The notes: a model not told the origin generated them from the letters alone. Shown: positions 1 to 12,420, counted from the stretch's first letter. The stretch is 64,000 nt of DNA from Periplaneta americana (GCF_040183065.1 NC_091120.1:171713988-171777987); one strand, 5' to 3'. Made by a program: numbers and translations.

Positions 1-510
1 CTAGAAGTAGTTTTGAGAAAATTAAAGAAAACTGTTTTTAGCCTCGCTGAACCCTATATTGTTACAACATAATTTTTTATATGTAAGAGATATATAATAG
101 AAATAGTTTTGTTATAAAAATTCATACTTTTGTATTCTTCTGCAGGTCGTAAAAAATTTAATTACCTTCAGGACTTAAGTTGTTCTGCAAATTAACTTCA
201 ATCCTGCATTATAATTATTAGATTACTGACACATCAACATGTTTAACTAAATGTATTTAAACTAAAATCATAAAATAACCTTATTGCAATTGTTGAACAA
301 CATTATTTTGAACAATTTGTTAATCACAAGAGCACAGATAACTCTTAGGAGTGTTATAACGAGACAACAGGTTAGTTTCATCTTTAAATTCTTTGTTGTC
401 TCCCATGCTATAATGTTTTCGTAAAATGTATTCACGTCTTCTTAATCACGAATGTACTTAAGCATTTTACGAATATCCTGAATTTTAGTTTCATTGATCG
501 GGGATAAACC
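1..510. other. No gene seen
   Basis: AT-rich sequence. No ORF of interest, RNA gene or recognisable repeat was found. Confidence 0.6.
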
Positions 511-514
511 ACTG

Positions 515-645
515 TGTTGGGAAGTGTGGAGAAAAAATGATTCTGAAAATGATCAAGAAGTAGAAGAATTGGTTATGTCACTGGCTGAATAGAACTGTCT
601 ACTGAAGGATGCACTGGAAGGAATGGTAAACGTGAGATAAGTTCG
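515..645 (+). repeat. LINE 3-prime fragment
   Basis: Short decayed piece of the same LINE 3-prime end that is better preserved at 22440-22912. Shared stretches include GAAAATGATCAAGAAG-like sequence and CTACTGAAGGATGCACTGGA. No reading frame survives. The next 300 bases (646-944) hold nothing I recognise. Confidence 0.55.
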
Positions 646-1390
646 AAAACAATTACCAATGACAACAGACAAAAAACAATTTGTCAGCTGGGTGTACGGT
701 TAAAATTACATATTATGTAAGTTTCTTCAGTACTTGACAGGAAAAACAACTTAAGTCCAGGACTAAAGTCGTTTTACCTCTTAACCAAATATTCTCCTGC
801 TAATAGAAACTATACAAAAGTCGTAGATTAAAGTCATTCTGGTACTAGACGATGCCCCTTGCACACAGTAACATAATCAGATCTCAACTCAAAACCCCCA
901 AAATGTGGACTTAAGTCGTTTTTCAAATTCACCATTCAATTTTCAGTTGCATCGCACGCATATTTTGATGTGTTGACATTATAGGTTATGTTTACTCTAT
1001 CAGTACTTGCCTTATTTCTATATTCGCAATTATGCATCATAATTAAGCATAACGCTACGTATAACTTGTAAATGCAATTTGTCTACACTTCAATTGTATT
1101 TATTCGTTTCATACGGTACTCCAGTCTGATTAGTTTAATATGTTACCAGGGCTAAACTAGCGCTGAGGTAGTTCCCTTCGTATTCATACACCTTGCATAT
1201 ACTAATTAGTTCGGTTAGTTCAGGCTTTTATTATGCCTTGCTTAGAGGATGAAATGCATCTCCACAAAAAATAAGTTCAACTGTTTTCAGTTCAGAAGTT
1301 ACCGGAATTATACCTCAGCGCTCGTTTAACCCTATTTAAGTAATATAACCGTATGTACATTTCATAGGAGGGACTGTGGTGAATTTTCTA

Positions 1391-1653
1391 CCTATAAGCC
1401 TAGATCATATATGTAACAGATATGTCGGGCTTATAGGCTTTGAGGTTAACAACTTTTGACAGGTTTACTACGCTGCCATCTAGTTGTACATAAGGAGTCA
1501 GGTCATAATTTCCATTTGAATTGCATTAGCGACTGTGCTGCCATCTCGTGTTCGTTTACGGCAGACGGGTAGCGATCCTGGCGGTTGTTCTCTTCAAAGT
1601 GCTGCCGATTTTAACGTAGCGAGGAGTTATCTGTTACATATATGATCTAGGCT
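1391..1653. mobile_element. MITE with 26-bp inverted ends
   Basis: A perfect 26-bp terminal inverted repeat begins AGCCTAGATCATATATGTAA at 1397 and ends at 1653. The corresponding site in repeat A copy 2 (near 59417-59445) lacks the insert, and a 3-bp CTA may be the target duplication. The left end also contains a smaller palindrome, CCTATAAGC with GCTTATAGG about 38 bases later. No coding capacity. Superfamily unassigned. Confidence 0.65.
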
Positions 1654-2080
1654 AAAAGTAAGGAAGATAACCGTGTTCTGAAGTTTATCCTAAATATATT
1701 CTTCTTTATTAAATCTCAAAATAGCTTTCGTTCTCAACTTAAAATGTTGGCGCAAATAGGTTATGTTAACATGGTGAATTATCTTCAAATAAGAATAACA
1801 CAGTTTTATAATTATTCCTGCCACATTATGCAACAAATAAATAGAACTAGCCGGAACTTATGCACACATTGCATTGAATAACAATTTAATTGTATTATTT
1901 ATTTGTTCCCTACTATACTGGGTCGTATTGAATTCTATTTATCTAACCTACCAGATGAAGTAACACAACCGTACGTAATTACCTACACTTATTTCATAGG
2001 AGGGACCTACAAGTAAGGAAGATAGATGTGCTAAATTAAAATCACAATATAAATAATTCTTCTTTATTATTTTTTTATTT

Positions 2081-2170
2081 TAGTAGGTTATTTTACGACG
2101 CTTTATCAACAGCTTAGGTTATTTAGCGTCTGAATGAGATGAAGGTGGTAATGCCGGTGAAATACGCATT
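2081..2170 (-). repeat. SINE tail fragment inside repeat A
   Basis: GGTTATTTTACGACGCTTTATCAAC and the following GTTATTTAGCGTC match the 3-prime tails of the SINE copies at 22985-23255 and 51489-51560, read on the minus strand. The tRNA-related head is absent, so this is a 5-prime-truncated copy. Repeat A copy 2 lacks it, which supports a later insertion. Confidence 0.55.
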
Positions 2171-2240
2171 AAAGTAATATATTTCACTCAGCTCCGTATA
2201 CTCAAATAGAAAAGCCCGCCCCATCGAGTGACGTCACACA

Positions 2241-2480
2241 TCCTGCATTACGGCCTGGTTTAGATCACGATGGCAGTGGCATAGCCGACGCATGGTGGAA
2301 CCACCATGAGCTGACGTTGAGCGCTGAGCGATCATCGTCAGCAGAGTCCGTGGATATACGCGGTTCAACTATAAAACGTCTTTGGTTATTTAGTAAGTCT
2401 ATGGGATATACCAGAGTAGCGCAATCACCGAGTTGGCCGCCATTGTTATTCCTTTTCAACACGCTAGGGATAGGAATATT
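2241..2480. other. GC-richer block, diverged inverse at 7093-7240
   Basis: CAGAGTCCGTGGATAT, a CCAGAGTA.CGCAATC motif and GCCGCCATTGTTA occur here on the plus strand and, in the same order, on the minus strand of 7093-7240. The start (CGGCCTGGTTTAGATCACGA) also resembles the minus strand near 58790-58830. No convincing ORF. It could be part of a dispersed element or a copied promoter-like segment. Confidence 0.4.
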
Positions 2481-2499
2481 TAAAGTAAAACTCAGATAT

Positions 2500-5030
2500 T
2501 TTTAATTCGAACGGCAAAAACTTCTAAAGAATGTTCTTACATTTTAGAACATTATTGTCAGTCAACGTACTAATGTATAAAAACTTTATTTAATAATTAT
2601 TACAGCATAAATATACATTTAAGTGTCCAATACACTCCTTCATAAACGTCACAGTATAGGTATTGCAGCAACATGAACTTAATAAATTACAAGTAACAAA
2701 TGAAAACAACAATATTGCAAATAAAATAACAATAAATCTAAACATTTTCAACTGCATTCCTCGTGCAAACTCTCCGGCTTCCGCATATAAGGCGACACTA
2801 TACTGAAATTTCTCGAAGTTCATTAGTTTTAAGAGTTCACAACAGTGAAATTAATAACTGCTATATTTACGAAGCTAGATTCACCAAATTTTGATCACTG
2901 GTATATCTACTTAATAGTGACAAGTGTTTTTTTTATTATTATTATTCAGTGCGGTGGCGCTTGACTCTAGTCATTGGCCGTACAATGGCGATAAAAACTA
3001 AAAGGAAAGAAAACGAAATAAAGTGAACAATGTCCAAGTGAAACTATGAAGGAGTTGATGTCAGCACTGCCGCATTCATAGTGACAAGTGTACAAAATTG
3101 CATCCGCCTATGATACGTGGTTTGTACTTTATTAATATATATTTTTTTAAATATTGAACCGCTTTATATAAAAAGTCGCTTACACTACAATTGACATTAT
3201 TCTTAAGTGATTTTCACTTACATACATGGAATCAAATCTTACTATAGGGTTTTGGTGTAAAATTAATAAGTAAATTACTAGAATTTTTTATTATAAAAAT
3301 AAACAAATTAATAGTCATAAAAATTCCTAGTAATTTACCCATTCGCTGTACAGAAAATTCCAATAGTAATGTTTGTTCCAATGTATATAAAGAATCTTAT
3401 AAGTGAATATCAATGAAAAATAATGTAAATTGTGACGCAAGGGACTTTTTGCATTAAGCAATACACTATATAATTAAGTTATTAATAAAATGCAAACCAC
3501 TTATCATAGAGAGAGACGAAATTTTGTACATGTGTTATTATCAACCAGATATACTAGTGATTAACATTTTATGAGTTTAGCTTTAAAAATATGGAAGTTA
3601 GTAATTTCAGTATAATGTTCCCAAGAATACACTGATGTGAGATTTTGTCACTTTTGGTAAAAAGAATAGTTTCTTTGTTTTTATCTTTAAAAATTCATTT
3701 ATGATCTAAAGATGCCTTCTGCCAGTTTTCAAGACCATACGACCGGTCTATCAGCTGTTTAGGATCACATTTTTAAAAGGCTGCGGGCTCTGACTGTTAA
3801 TTTAAATTATCCGTCCACGACCTCCACTCTGAATTCTGCGACCATTTTGGAAATTACACTATATTTCATACATTATTTATTATATTAGATTTCCGATTGA
3901 GCCAGTGTAGCTTCTCGACTTCTCGAAATATTTCTTCATAGAATCCAACACCGGACCGGTGGCATCAATGACGTCACGTTGCAGCGAAATAAGGAACAAA
4001 ACTGCTGGAAGGATCGATGGCTGTCATGGCGACTGTACAAGTTGTTGTCTGTGCTACGCTAGCAAAATTTTGCGAAATTTTCATACTCCCATCTCGTTCA
4101 AAGAAAAGATAGCATAAACAATTTATTTCTTGAACCGGTAGTAATAACGGGTCCGTTGACATGTTCGCTCATAAGCCATTAACATATTGCTTTACGTTGT
4201 GCTCATTACAAACAATACAGCAGAACTAAAGCAGAACACACCGCCATGACACAACACTGCACGATGTTATTCGTCTGCTAATTCCCGCCCTATACAAGAA
4301 CCAATCAGATTCACTGATGGCGGCTGATGGAGACTGCCACCACCTCTACAAGTTGTTGGTACCGGTGCAACACCGGTGGAGCATCAATGACGACATCGGT
4401 GGAATCCGGAACACCGTGATGCCATCGGATTGCTCACCGGTGAGATTCGGAATACGCTCGATGTTAGACCTACTTCAAAGGCTGCTTTCCTTTAAAAGAT
4501 ATTCAGTTACAAAGGAGAGCACAACTCTTGTATAAAGGAAAATTCCACTTGTTGTTGGAGCCATAACAATGTGTTTTCCTTGCTTGGTTTTTGTTTGTGA
4601 TACAAGAAATATTTGCAAGTTTCTAACAGTTGTATTGTTAGTGTTATAATAGTGTCTGCAGTCCATAGTGATTTGTAAATAATATTTATCTATTATAGTG
4701 TTTTCATAAGATTACATAATTTTTTTAGTCATCTTTATTTACTAGTGTAGGTTAGGTGTGCACAGCATGGTAGTGTATATAAGGATAAGTTCTGTATATA
4801 ATATGCTAGTTCTATATGTTTCAAAATGCCTAGAAAATAAAAAAGACAGAAACCTGGTTCACTATTATTATCCCAAACTTTTGCAGTCAATTTTCTCCAC
4901 TTTAATTTTCTGTAAATTTTGCATTGCTAAAAATGCTACTCTTTCTACAGATTCTGTACTACATGCATGATTTTTTGTAGAGGTTTTTGAATATGTTCTT
5001 AACAAAACTTACTATCAGTATTATACCTAA
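2500..5030. other. No gene seen
   Basis: About 2.5 kb with only short ORFs of no recognisable family. Around 3940-4060 and 4317-4400 two loosely similar segments (TACAAGTTGTTG context, CACCGGTG motifs, CATCAATGACG) suggest an old duplication. Nothing else stands out. Confidence 0.5.
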
Positions 5031-5035
5031 CACTC

Positions 5036-5272
5036 ATTTTTGTTGTTGTTTAGTCAACTGTCCGAAGGCAGGTTTGAACCTCATAAGTACCACCAATAAG
5101 GCATCATTCATGAGACAACTAGGCCAGGAGATAATGGGGTAGGGTGGCAACTTTCTTTCCCTCTCGAATGTATACTTCGCCGATTAGCTACATATTCCAC
5201 TAATCAGACTTCAGATGCTTACAAACAATGTCCTTCCTCTGACACATATCGTCAAGTGAGATGTACTGCCTG

Positions 5273-5275
<3 letters not shown>
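5036..5275 (+). repeat. Interspersed repeat X, copy 1
   Basis: Starts TGTTGTTGTTTAGTCAACTG and ends with CACATATCGTCAAGTGAGAT. The same unit occurs at 11555-11720 (5-prime part) and 38831-39070 (full length) in the same orientation, with many substitutions. No coding. It could be a SINE-like family, but no clear A and B boxes were found. Confidence 0.65.

Positions 5276-5276
<1 letters not shown>

Positions 5277-5303
<27 letters not shown>
5277..5303. repeat. (AT)n microsatellite
   Basis: About 13 uninterrupted AT units immediately after the end of repeat X copy 1. Confidence 0.9.
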
Positions 5304-5307
<4 letters not shown>

Positions 5308-5534
5308 TATCAGAGCTTCCTCAAATTAGAGGCTGCCATTAGACAAAGCATACAAAACAATACAAGAACAAAATAGAAGATGAGAGCTAAAAGAATAAGA
5401 AAAAAGGCAAACAAATACACAAACAAACAAAGGTAGTTTACAGAAGAAAAAAAATTTCAAGTAAAGAATCAATGAAAGCTAAGAAGGGAAAAGAAAAATT
5501 ATAATGGTGCGTCAATTTTTTTCCATACACTGAA

Positions 5535-6240
5535 TTAGAGTCCATATACGTGGTTCCGTAAAAGTTTGACTGACTCTTTAATTATGAGGAGGGCCAGTTC
5601 GTGCAGAAAAGATTTGTGCAGTCCTAGGGTCTTACAGAATTGAGAACAGAAGTTGGGTATCGTTCCTCTTGCTCCAAACATCAATCCCGTAACACTGATA
5701 TCGTGAAGTTGGTATTTATCTTTATAATACGGGATGGTTGGAACGTAGTTTGCTCGTTTCTCCTCATGTACGTCTTCGGGCTGTCCTTTGTACGTTTCAA
5801 ACCTGATGGTGGGGTCGATTATCATACCCTGAGACAGGGATTCACTAATGGCGATTATGTCAATTCGTCTGTTACTGCCATTGTCGGCGGTTCCGTGGAT
5901 TTCTTCATAGACGGTGTATTTTAGTTTTCTAAGGGCATCGGCCAATTTAGTTCTAATTGCATGGTGCCTATGTATACGCAATGTTTCGCCATAAGGGCAG
6001 GCTCCCAGGATATGTCCAAGGGTTTCTATCTCACTGAGGCATCGCCTGCAGTGGTTGTCCTGAGACCTACCGGGTATGGCTCTTACAGCGCTTACGTTGG
6101 CAGTCATCTTGATAGCCTCCTTCCATTCACCGCTAGTCATTCCATCGGGCTTAGTTATCCATTTGTTAGAGGGAGTGAATTCACTGTACAGAATAACGCC
6201 TTTTCCCTTTTGCATATCAGCCAGAAGAGGTGTTTTTTAA
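5535..6240 (-). pseudogene. 5-prime-truncated R2-like LINE (RLE end)
   Basis: The 226-residue ORF (5535-6215), with open coding upstream to about 6240, is the C-terminal end of a non-LTR retrotransposon polyprotein. A zinc finger C-x2-C-x7-H-x4-C is visible (CRRC...LGHILGAC), followed by RHHAIRTKL and then RRIDIIAI...IIDPTIRFE. That order fits the restriction-like endonuclease of R2-group elements, which nicks target DNA for target-primed reverse transcription. The reverse transcriptase is missing: AT-rich unrelated sequence begins near 6245, as expected for 5-prime truncation. The remaining frame is open, so the copy is not very old. Flanks show no rDNA, unlike canonical R2 in 28S genes. Clade assignment below RLE-type LINE is uncertain. 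Confidence 0.75.
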
Positions 6241-6244
6241 TGTT

Positions 6245-7727
6245 ATTTTTTTTACGCTCGAGTTGAATTTTTTCTGTTTTTTACACTTTTAGTGCATTAA
6301 ATAGTTTTAATTAATTTTTTTAGTATAATAAAGAGGAAAATTATATAGTAAGTTTCGTTTCTGAAGGTCTGACACGTATGTAGACAAAAATTCTGGCCAA
6401 AATAGTAGCAAATTTTGAAAACCTAAATTTACACAATTTAAAATCACAAATTAAAAGTACAAAATTTCATAGATCTACCTAGAATAGTTTAGAAAATTGA
6501 AATTTCACATCAGTCTAAAGCCCGGTTCAGACGGTGCGTGTTTCTGTGATGGATTCCAAGGTAGGATTTCTAGTTTCTACGGTCTTTGTATTTTCCAATC
6601 GAGCCAAACAATACACTCTTGCCTCAAGAATGAATTCAGAACTTCACAAATATATTATGTCATTCTTGCAAATAGCAAATAGGATTAAATTCAGAAATAC
6701 TTGGTTTGAAAGGGAGAGGATGGTAAAAATTTGACATTGATCCTAATTGGTACGTGATTTTCATTTTTTTTTTTTTTTTACTTAGAAATATAATTGCTGA
6801 AACAACTTAAATTCTAGATTAGTTTTATAAAAATGTTTTGGGGCCCAAATTTTGAAAAAATAAATATCAAAATACAGTCACTCATTAATCTCACGATGTA
6901 TGCTCGCTTAGGCAGCGGATCGTTCCTTTTTATATTTATAGTCACTTCTTTCCTTTTTCCTTATTTCTTTCACCTTGTCACAGAGAAAACAAATGTGCTC
7001 TTTTTTCAGCTCTGTGAACAGTTCTGAACACAGCAGCACTGCATTTTTTCACATTTAAATTACATTAATTCCCTATACAACTGTATACTGCATAGCGCGC
7101 GCTGGACTAACAATGGCGGATTTGTCGGTATTTGCCGGCTCAAACGATTGCGGTACTCTGGATATCCACGGACTCTGATCGTCAGCGTTGTTCGCTCGGC
7201 GATGATCCATGATCGCCGTAGCGGAACCATAGCTTTAGTCGAATACTGTAAGAAACCTGAGCACTATTGTGTGTACTAAATTTGACTTCACTGGTTTTAT
7301 CAACATAAAGTGCTAGTTTATTTGCATGGAACTATTCATTCGTTAGATTCAGCACTGTAGTAGAAGTGTTTATAAAATGATCGTTTTGTTTGCTTGAAAT
7401 AATAATCACACTTGTATCATCTTTTAAATGCGACTGCAAGATTGCCTGTAAAATGAACGAGTATGATTCGGATGATTTTATTAAATTGTTTTCCCAGTCT
7501 CTACACGTTGCAAAACTACAGTATGTATTATACCATAAGATATAGAATGAAAGTAGGCCCTAACTGTAGTAAACAATCTTTGCCTCCAAGTTTGTAACTT
7601 GGGTAAAACATGACCAAACACGCTTTCAGTTTTTTTTTTTACAGTAGTGTATAATAAATCGAAATGTGAACGTGAGGCCAACAGCCGGCTGGTCTGTCTG
7701 GGCCCTTCAAGGACTGTGGCACCACAG
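6245..7727. other. No gene seen
   Basis: AT-rich with small ORFs only. 7093-7240 is a GC-richer island resembling the inverse of 2241-2480. Confidence 0.5.
7093..7240 (-). repeat. Diverged inverse copy of 2281-2460 block
   Basis: Read on the minus strand it carries CAGAGTCCGTGGATAT, CCAGAGTACCGCAATC and CCGCCATTGTTAGTCC, matching the plus strand of the 2241-2480 block with gaps. Function unknown. Confidence 0.45.
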
Positions 7728-7728
<1 letters not shown>

Positions 7729-7799
<71 letters not shown>

Positions 7800-7800
7800 T
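7729..7800. repeat. (ATT)n microsatellite
   Basis: About 23 near-perfect ATT units. It generates an artefactual polyisoleucine ORF. Confidence 0.95.
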
Positions 7801-8579
7801 ACACAACGCAGAACTGCACGCATTGTATTCTTCACCTGACATAATTAGAACATTAAATCCAGACCTTTGAGATGGGCAGAGCATGTAGCACGCGAGCCCC
7901 TACAGCCGAGGCTGCGCAGAAGTTTAAGAGTAGGGACAAATTGAAGCTTGCGTCCGCCGCCATGCTTTGGGAAAAGCACCGGCTAACAAATGGCTGTGCT
8001 ATACAATGCTGAATGTTTAATATATATGTTTGGTGTGTCTTATAAATCAATCTGAATGGATAAATGAAAAAAATAATCCTATTAACATTTAAAGCGACCA
8101 CGTTATGAACATAATCTACCTTAGTTATCGTTAGATTGACATGAAACGAAAGAAGAATGTAGCAATTTGATACCGCAACCAAAGATGTATAGTTATTTGA
8201 CAACATATAGAGCGAACAGAAATACAAATGCATATTGTAGTAATAGTTCAGATGAAAAGAAAATTATTAGTATTAGCTATTATTAACAAAACACTGCCTG
8301 TGTAAGACATTTTATTAGGCCTATATTGTAAACGAATGTTTGCTTTGATGTGGGCGAGAAACGAACAATTATTATGATTTATCCTCTTCCTTATTGCATA
8401 ATATATTCCTGTAAAATAAAAACACATACCTAATGTTTTGGTTTGAAATATAGCGTAAGTAGGGCTACCATGCATCAGCTTATTATCACAAATGTAGTAT
8501 GAAATAAACGTCACATACTTGAATTAGTCATATAATGGAACTCAGGCCTAGTGTAAAGAACATCTTGCCTATTGATTCA

Positions 8580-8582
8580 TCA

Positions 8583-8641
<59 letters not shown>
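8580..8641. repeat. (ATT)n microsatellite
   Basis: About 20 ATT units directly abutting a tRNA-like SINE head. Confidence 0.95.
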
Positions 8642-8740
8642 GAGTTCGTTGAATCGAATCGAACCCGCGTCCGAGTGCGACTCCGGATCGGCAGGCCTTT
8701 AGCCCATTGAGCTATGTCAGTAACTCTTTATGTACTTCTA
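8642..8740 (-). repeat. tRNA-derived SINE head
   Basis: Read on the minus strand it has an A-box-like ACATAGCTCAATGGGCTAAA and a B-box-like GCGGGTTCGATTCG about 45 bases apart. This is the pol III promoter arrangement of a tRNA-derived SINE. The tail cannot be told apart from the adjacent ATT microsatellite. Confidence 0.55.
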
Positions 8741-9212
8741 TGGTCAGTTTAACAAGTTTAAAATATGATTCTCGGAAGGAATCTGAGATACATTTTCTAA
8801 AATATATTCCTACAAGTGTGGAAAGATTGTACAAGTGTTCTACTGTTCGATCACATTGTTTTCACACGATGTAAGAATATGCCATTCAACTGTCAACATC
8901 TGTATAATCGCTCTTTCACTTAAGCGGCATATTTCTATTATCTCAGATGATGGTATGACAAGACTCCCATTATTCTTTCCTTAAAAAATAAAAGAGATTT
9001 TGTTTACTGCTGTCTTTAGATTTATTACGCCATATTTTCTTAATGATTTAAAAACTAAGCCAGCAATGAATACAATCACATTTTCACAATATTGTGTCAT
9101 TGAGAATGATGTAAGAATGAGGAAATTGCAATCAATGTCTGCAGTTGAAAGTTCTAAAGAATCATATCGCCTCTGATTCTCAACACTTAGGGTTATTATT
9201 ACATTTCGTAGG

Positions 9213-9556
9213 TGTTTGGAAAATACCATTGAGTATATAGGCATTTTTAGCGGACATCCTTCTCTTTGTAATATAATTTAAATAAATTATTTACGTATTT
9301 TCTGACGTATATAAAGTAACATAAGTAAAAATATTCCATGTATTCGGTTTATAGGAAATAGAAATAAACTAATAAGTATATTTATGAGCAATATAAGGCG
9401 TTTATATTTAAAGCAATGCTTAGTTACATTATTTAGATTTACTTCTGTCATTTTATATTATACGTTAGAAAATATGTAAATAAGTTTACTTATATTACAG
9501 TGAAGGAGGATGTCCGCTAAGAAAACGCCTATGTACTCAATGGTATTTTCTAATAA
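9213..9556. mobile_element. Foldback / MITE-like element
   Basis: Two arms of about 50 bases are inverted copies: AAAATACCATTGAGTATATA at the left and its near-complement TACTCAATGGTATTTTC at the right, both continuing through AGCGGACATCC. The interior of about 240 bases is AT-rich and non-coding. No clear target duplication was identified. Confidence 0.6.
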
Positions 9557-9904
9557 TAAATAATAAAGATCTAATCTAATCTAAATTCCGAATGCTTTAT
9601 AGAAACAATCATTCGTGCTCCCCAAACATGTCGTCTCGCGAACCTCCGCGAGAGGTTTCAAATTTGTACACGACACCAGCGCCAATAGTGTGTCTAGATA
9701 TAACTACAACATCTTTGGTAGCACGTATGGGCTAATCCAGAAATGCAGATAGGCCGGTTTCTTCAACGTTTCTTAAATGATAACAGTGTGTTTTTCCATT
9801 TTAACTGTAAACTTAACAGCTGAAGCATTTCTTCAACTACTGTTGGTACTAAAACCTATGTTAATTTAACTGCCCTATTTCATGCAGTTAAATCATTTAA
9901 CTCT

Positions 9905-10080
9905 CTCTGTTAGCATAGAAGTGTCCAATATGGCTGGTGCGTTAGATGCTGAACTTATATATCTGGATTATTTAGAAAATGATATCCATGACCATGAATA
10001 CATAAACAGAGCGGATGATTTCTGTGATTTGACAGACCAGAAGTTCTGCAAAGCCTCACTTTTCGCTTTCAACTTAGATC
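9905..10080 (+). pseudogene. Possible Harbinger-type N-terminal fragment
   Basis: Inside a 133-residue ORF, the stretch MAGALDAELIYLDYLEN...NRADDFCDLTDQKF has the acidic, aromatic pattern seen before the sDeeF motif of HARBI1/Harbinger transposases. After about residue 65 the similarity is lost. Upstream, GGCCGGTTTCTTCAACGTTT (9752) resembles the minus strand ending at 20092, so both may be ends of one family. Family assignment is tentative. Confidence 0.3.
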
Positions 10081-11554
10081 CGTTTGTTTGTTTATTCTCA
10101 TTAATTGGTTTATATTGCAAAATAATTTCCAGCAGAAGGTTTCTTTCGAACGAAGAGAAATTAGACCCACGATTTCTTTTTGTTCTAGTGTTTTCCATTT
10201 CACAACACCAATACCAATACGGCAATATGCTGCTCCACGCTATTGTCATGGATAAATATATAATAGGATCCGAAACTTACTGAGTTTCCCGTAACACATA
10301 CTAGAGGCGCTGTTGTAGAAATTGATCGTGCTGCCATCTATGTGTGGTTAGAGGCGTTATTAGATCTAGCAGCGCACCAAGTAGCGAAAATAATAACTAA
10401 TTACTCCGTGCATCTAGCAGCGCACCTGGCGGCGAAAAGTTGAACTACATGTAGTAAATATTCCTCCTCCCCCCCCCCCCCGCTCCAAACCCCTCAATTT
10501 AAAGTAAAACTTAAAAATTTTTATTCCTCACATCATCTTTCATTGAAAATTGTTATTGGAGCCAATAGTTGGAAGAGACGGTCTATTTTACAGTACCTTA
10601 TAATGTAACTAATTAAAATACAGCCAAACAGGGACAGAAGATAAAAGAAAACAAGGTTAGATAATTGGGATTTTATTCTTTAGGTAATAGTGTATAGTGC
10701 ACTTTAAGTCTGCAAAAACTAGTTAATTGAAATTATTATATTACTGTATACTATTTTACAATACATTCAACAACACAATTTTGACAAGGTCCATCATATC
10801 ACTGTTTAACATACACTACATGTGCACTAGGGTTACCAGATTGTAACAATTTAAAAGCAAGTCATTTTAAATAAAAAGAATTTTCCATATAAAGGCAGGG
10901 CATAATAGACTAACTTGATACTTGACGTGACGTCTTTTTACATTCTGTTATATAATAAGGTAATATGTTTGTCTTTGTACAATAAAACTGATACAAAACT
11001 ATTATCATGAATAGAATTGAAGTATACGGATTCTAAATTAGTTTTTACCTTATTTAATTTTCGGATTGTTAATACTTCTCTGGTGACTCGACTTGTTTGA
11101 GCAAGGATTTTACAAACATAATTCCTCTAATGGACCCCAACTCAATAGTTACTCTCTTTTGTCCATTGGGAATTGGCAAGAAAGAAAAGCAGGAAAATTT
11201 CTGATTTTTACGAACCCTGGCAGGACGCAGGACATGTCAAGCGAAATCCAGAACATCTGGTAATCCTATACACATAGATACACTTACATATTTAGTGTGC
11301 AGTACTTTGGTAAAGTCTATACAACAAATTGAATAATTGAAATTGTGGGGCCCAGTCGGATAAGAGAAAAAGCCACATCTATATATTTATATTTTGGAAT
11401 GCTCTGCCATTTGTGCTCGTTTACAGATGTAAATGATACCATTTGAATAATGTGTTGTCATATAGTTTAGTCAGAACATATTTCTTCACATTCCAGTGAG
11501 ATATCCTACGTATCGAAATTTATGGTTTGTCCCCTTGTCTACCTGGACCCATCA

Positions 11555-11720
11555 ACTATTGTTTAGTCAACTGTCCAAAAACAGGTTTGAACCCTACAAG
11601 TGACACTCATGGTGCAATCAGAGCAGGAGGTAATGAGTAAGAGTGGCCAATTCCTTTCCCCCCCTCCGTTGCATACATCGCTGACTAGATACATATTACA
11701 TTAATCAGATTTCAGATACT
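11555..11720 (+). repeat. Interspersed repeat X, copy 2 (partial)
   Basis: Begins ATTGTTTAGTCAACTGTCCA and follows repeat X copies 1 and 3 up to TTAATCAGATTTCAGATAC, then diverges. The CACATATCGTCAAGTGAGAT end is missing. Confidence 0.6.
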
Positions 11721-12319
11721 ACAAAAAATGTTTGATAATTGAAACTGTCATATTACTATCTACTATTTTGCAACACATTTTAGAACACTTTTCTAGGATC
11801 ACATCTAAGGTTCTTAGACATTGTTGTTTGGCATACACATAAAGGTAGCGTATACCAAAATGTTGTATGTACTGAGGGTCAGAGTGAAATACATGAGCTG
11901 CATCACTTATTTGCATTATGTTGGGCAAAAAAGTTTACTAGGTGAACTGAAGGTATGTTAATCCCCAACTTCCAAAATCAAATATCTCTCTTACATACAC
12001 ACACATATGAACCACATACTGTAACTTTACTCCCTACAATTACACAATATATTTAACATTTGCTAAAAACATTTTTTTCTGGGGAAAAAAAAAATAAATA
12101 AAAATTAAAAAAATAAAAAATAAAAAAAGCTATGAACTTTCCACCAATATGATATTATATCTTTTTGTTACACACAATATGAGCTTTTTGCACTACTTTA
12201 AAGACACTGCCGAGTTCACAGTATGCAAATGAGAGATGGGTGGGTCACTACTCTAGGTAGCTGCAATCCAAGAAGATGGATGCACAATGATGTACAGCAG
12301 TGGCAAAAAAAAAAACGGA

Positions 12320-12420
12320 CCGACCCTTGTAGCTGATTTCAGAGCCTTGTTCACTCCAGAACACAATAGACTGGTAACTAAGACTTTCGTGGTTCGAATC
12401 CTGCCTGGAAAGGAACCTTT
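12320..12420 (+). repeat. tRNA-like SINE fragment
   Basis: GTAGCTGATTTCAGAGCCTT followed about 60 bases later by GTGGTTCGAATCCTGCC resembles degenerate A and B boxes of a tRNA-derived SINE. The following run of T is short. Weak call. Confidence 0.35.

Larger units (their letters stand above)
945..2275. repeat. Interspersed repeat A, copy 1
   Basis: This stretch aligns by eye with 59085-59765. Shared landmarks, in the same order, are TATAGGTTATGTTTACT, CGCAATTATGCATCATAATTAAGCATAA, TTTCATAGGAGGGACT, CTCAAAATAGCTT and finally ATTACGGCCTGGTTTAGATC. This copy is longer because it carries a MITE (1391-1653), a SINE tail (2081-2170) and a second partial copy of the TTTCATAGGAGGGAC segment near 1995-2060. 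No protein coding was recognised, so the class is unknown; a non-autonomous DNA transposon or an old segmental duplication are both possible. Confidence 0.6.

Noticed and set aside
4317-4535. 72-residue ORF MAADGDCHHLYKLL... as a gene
   Set aside because: No domain, no splice support, and it overlaps antisense ORFs; likely chance.
7647-7844. 65-residue ORF with a long polyisoleucine run
   Set aside because: Translation of the (ATT)n microsatellite; no other coding evidence.
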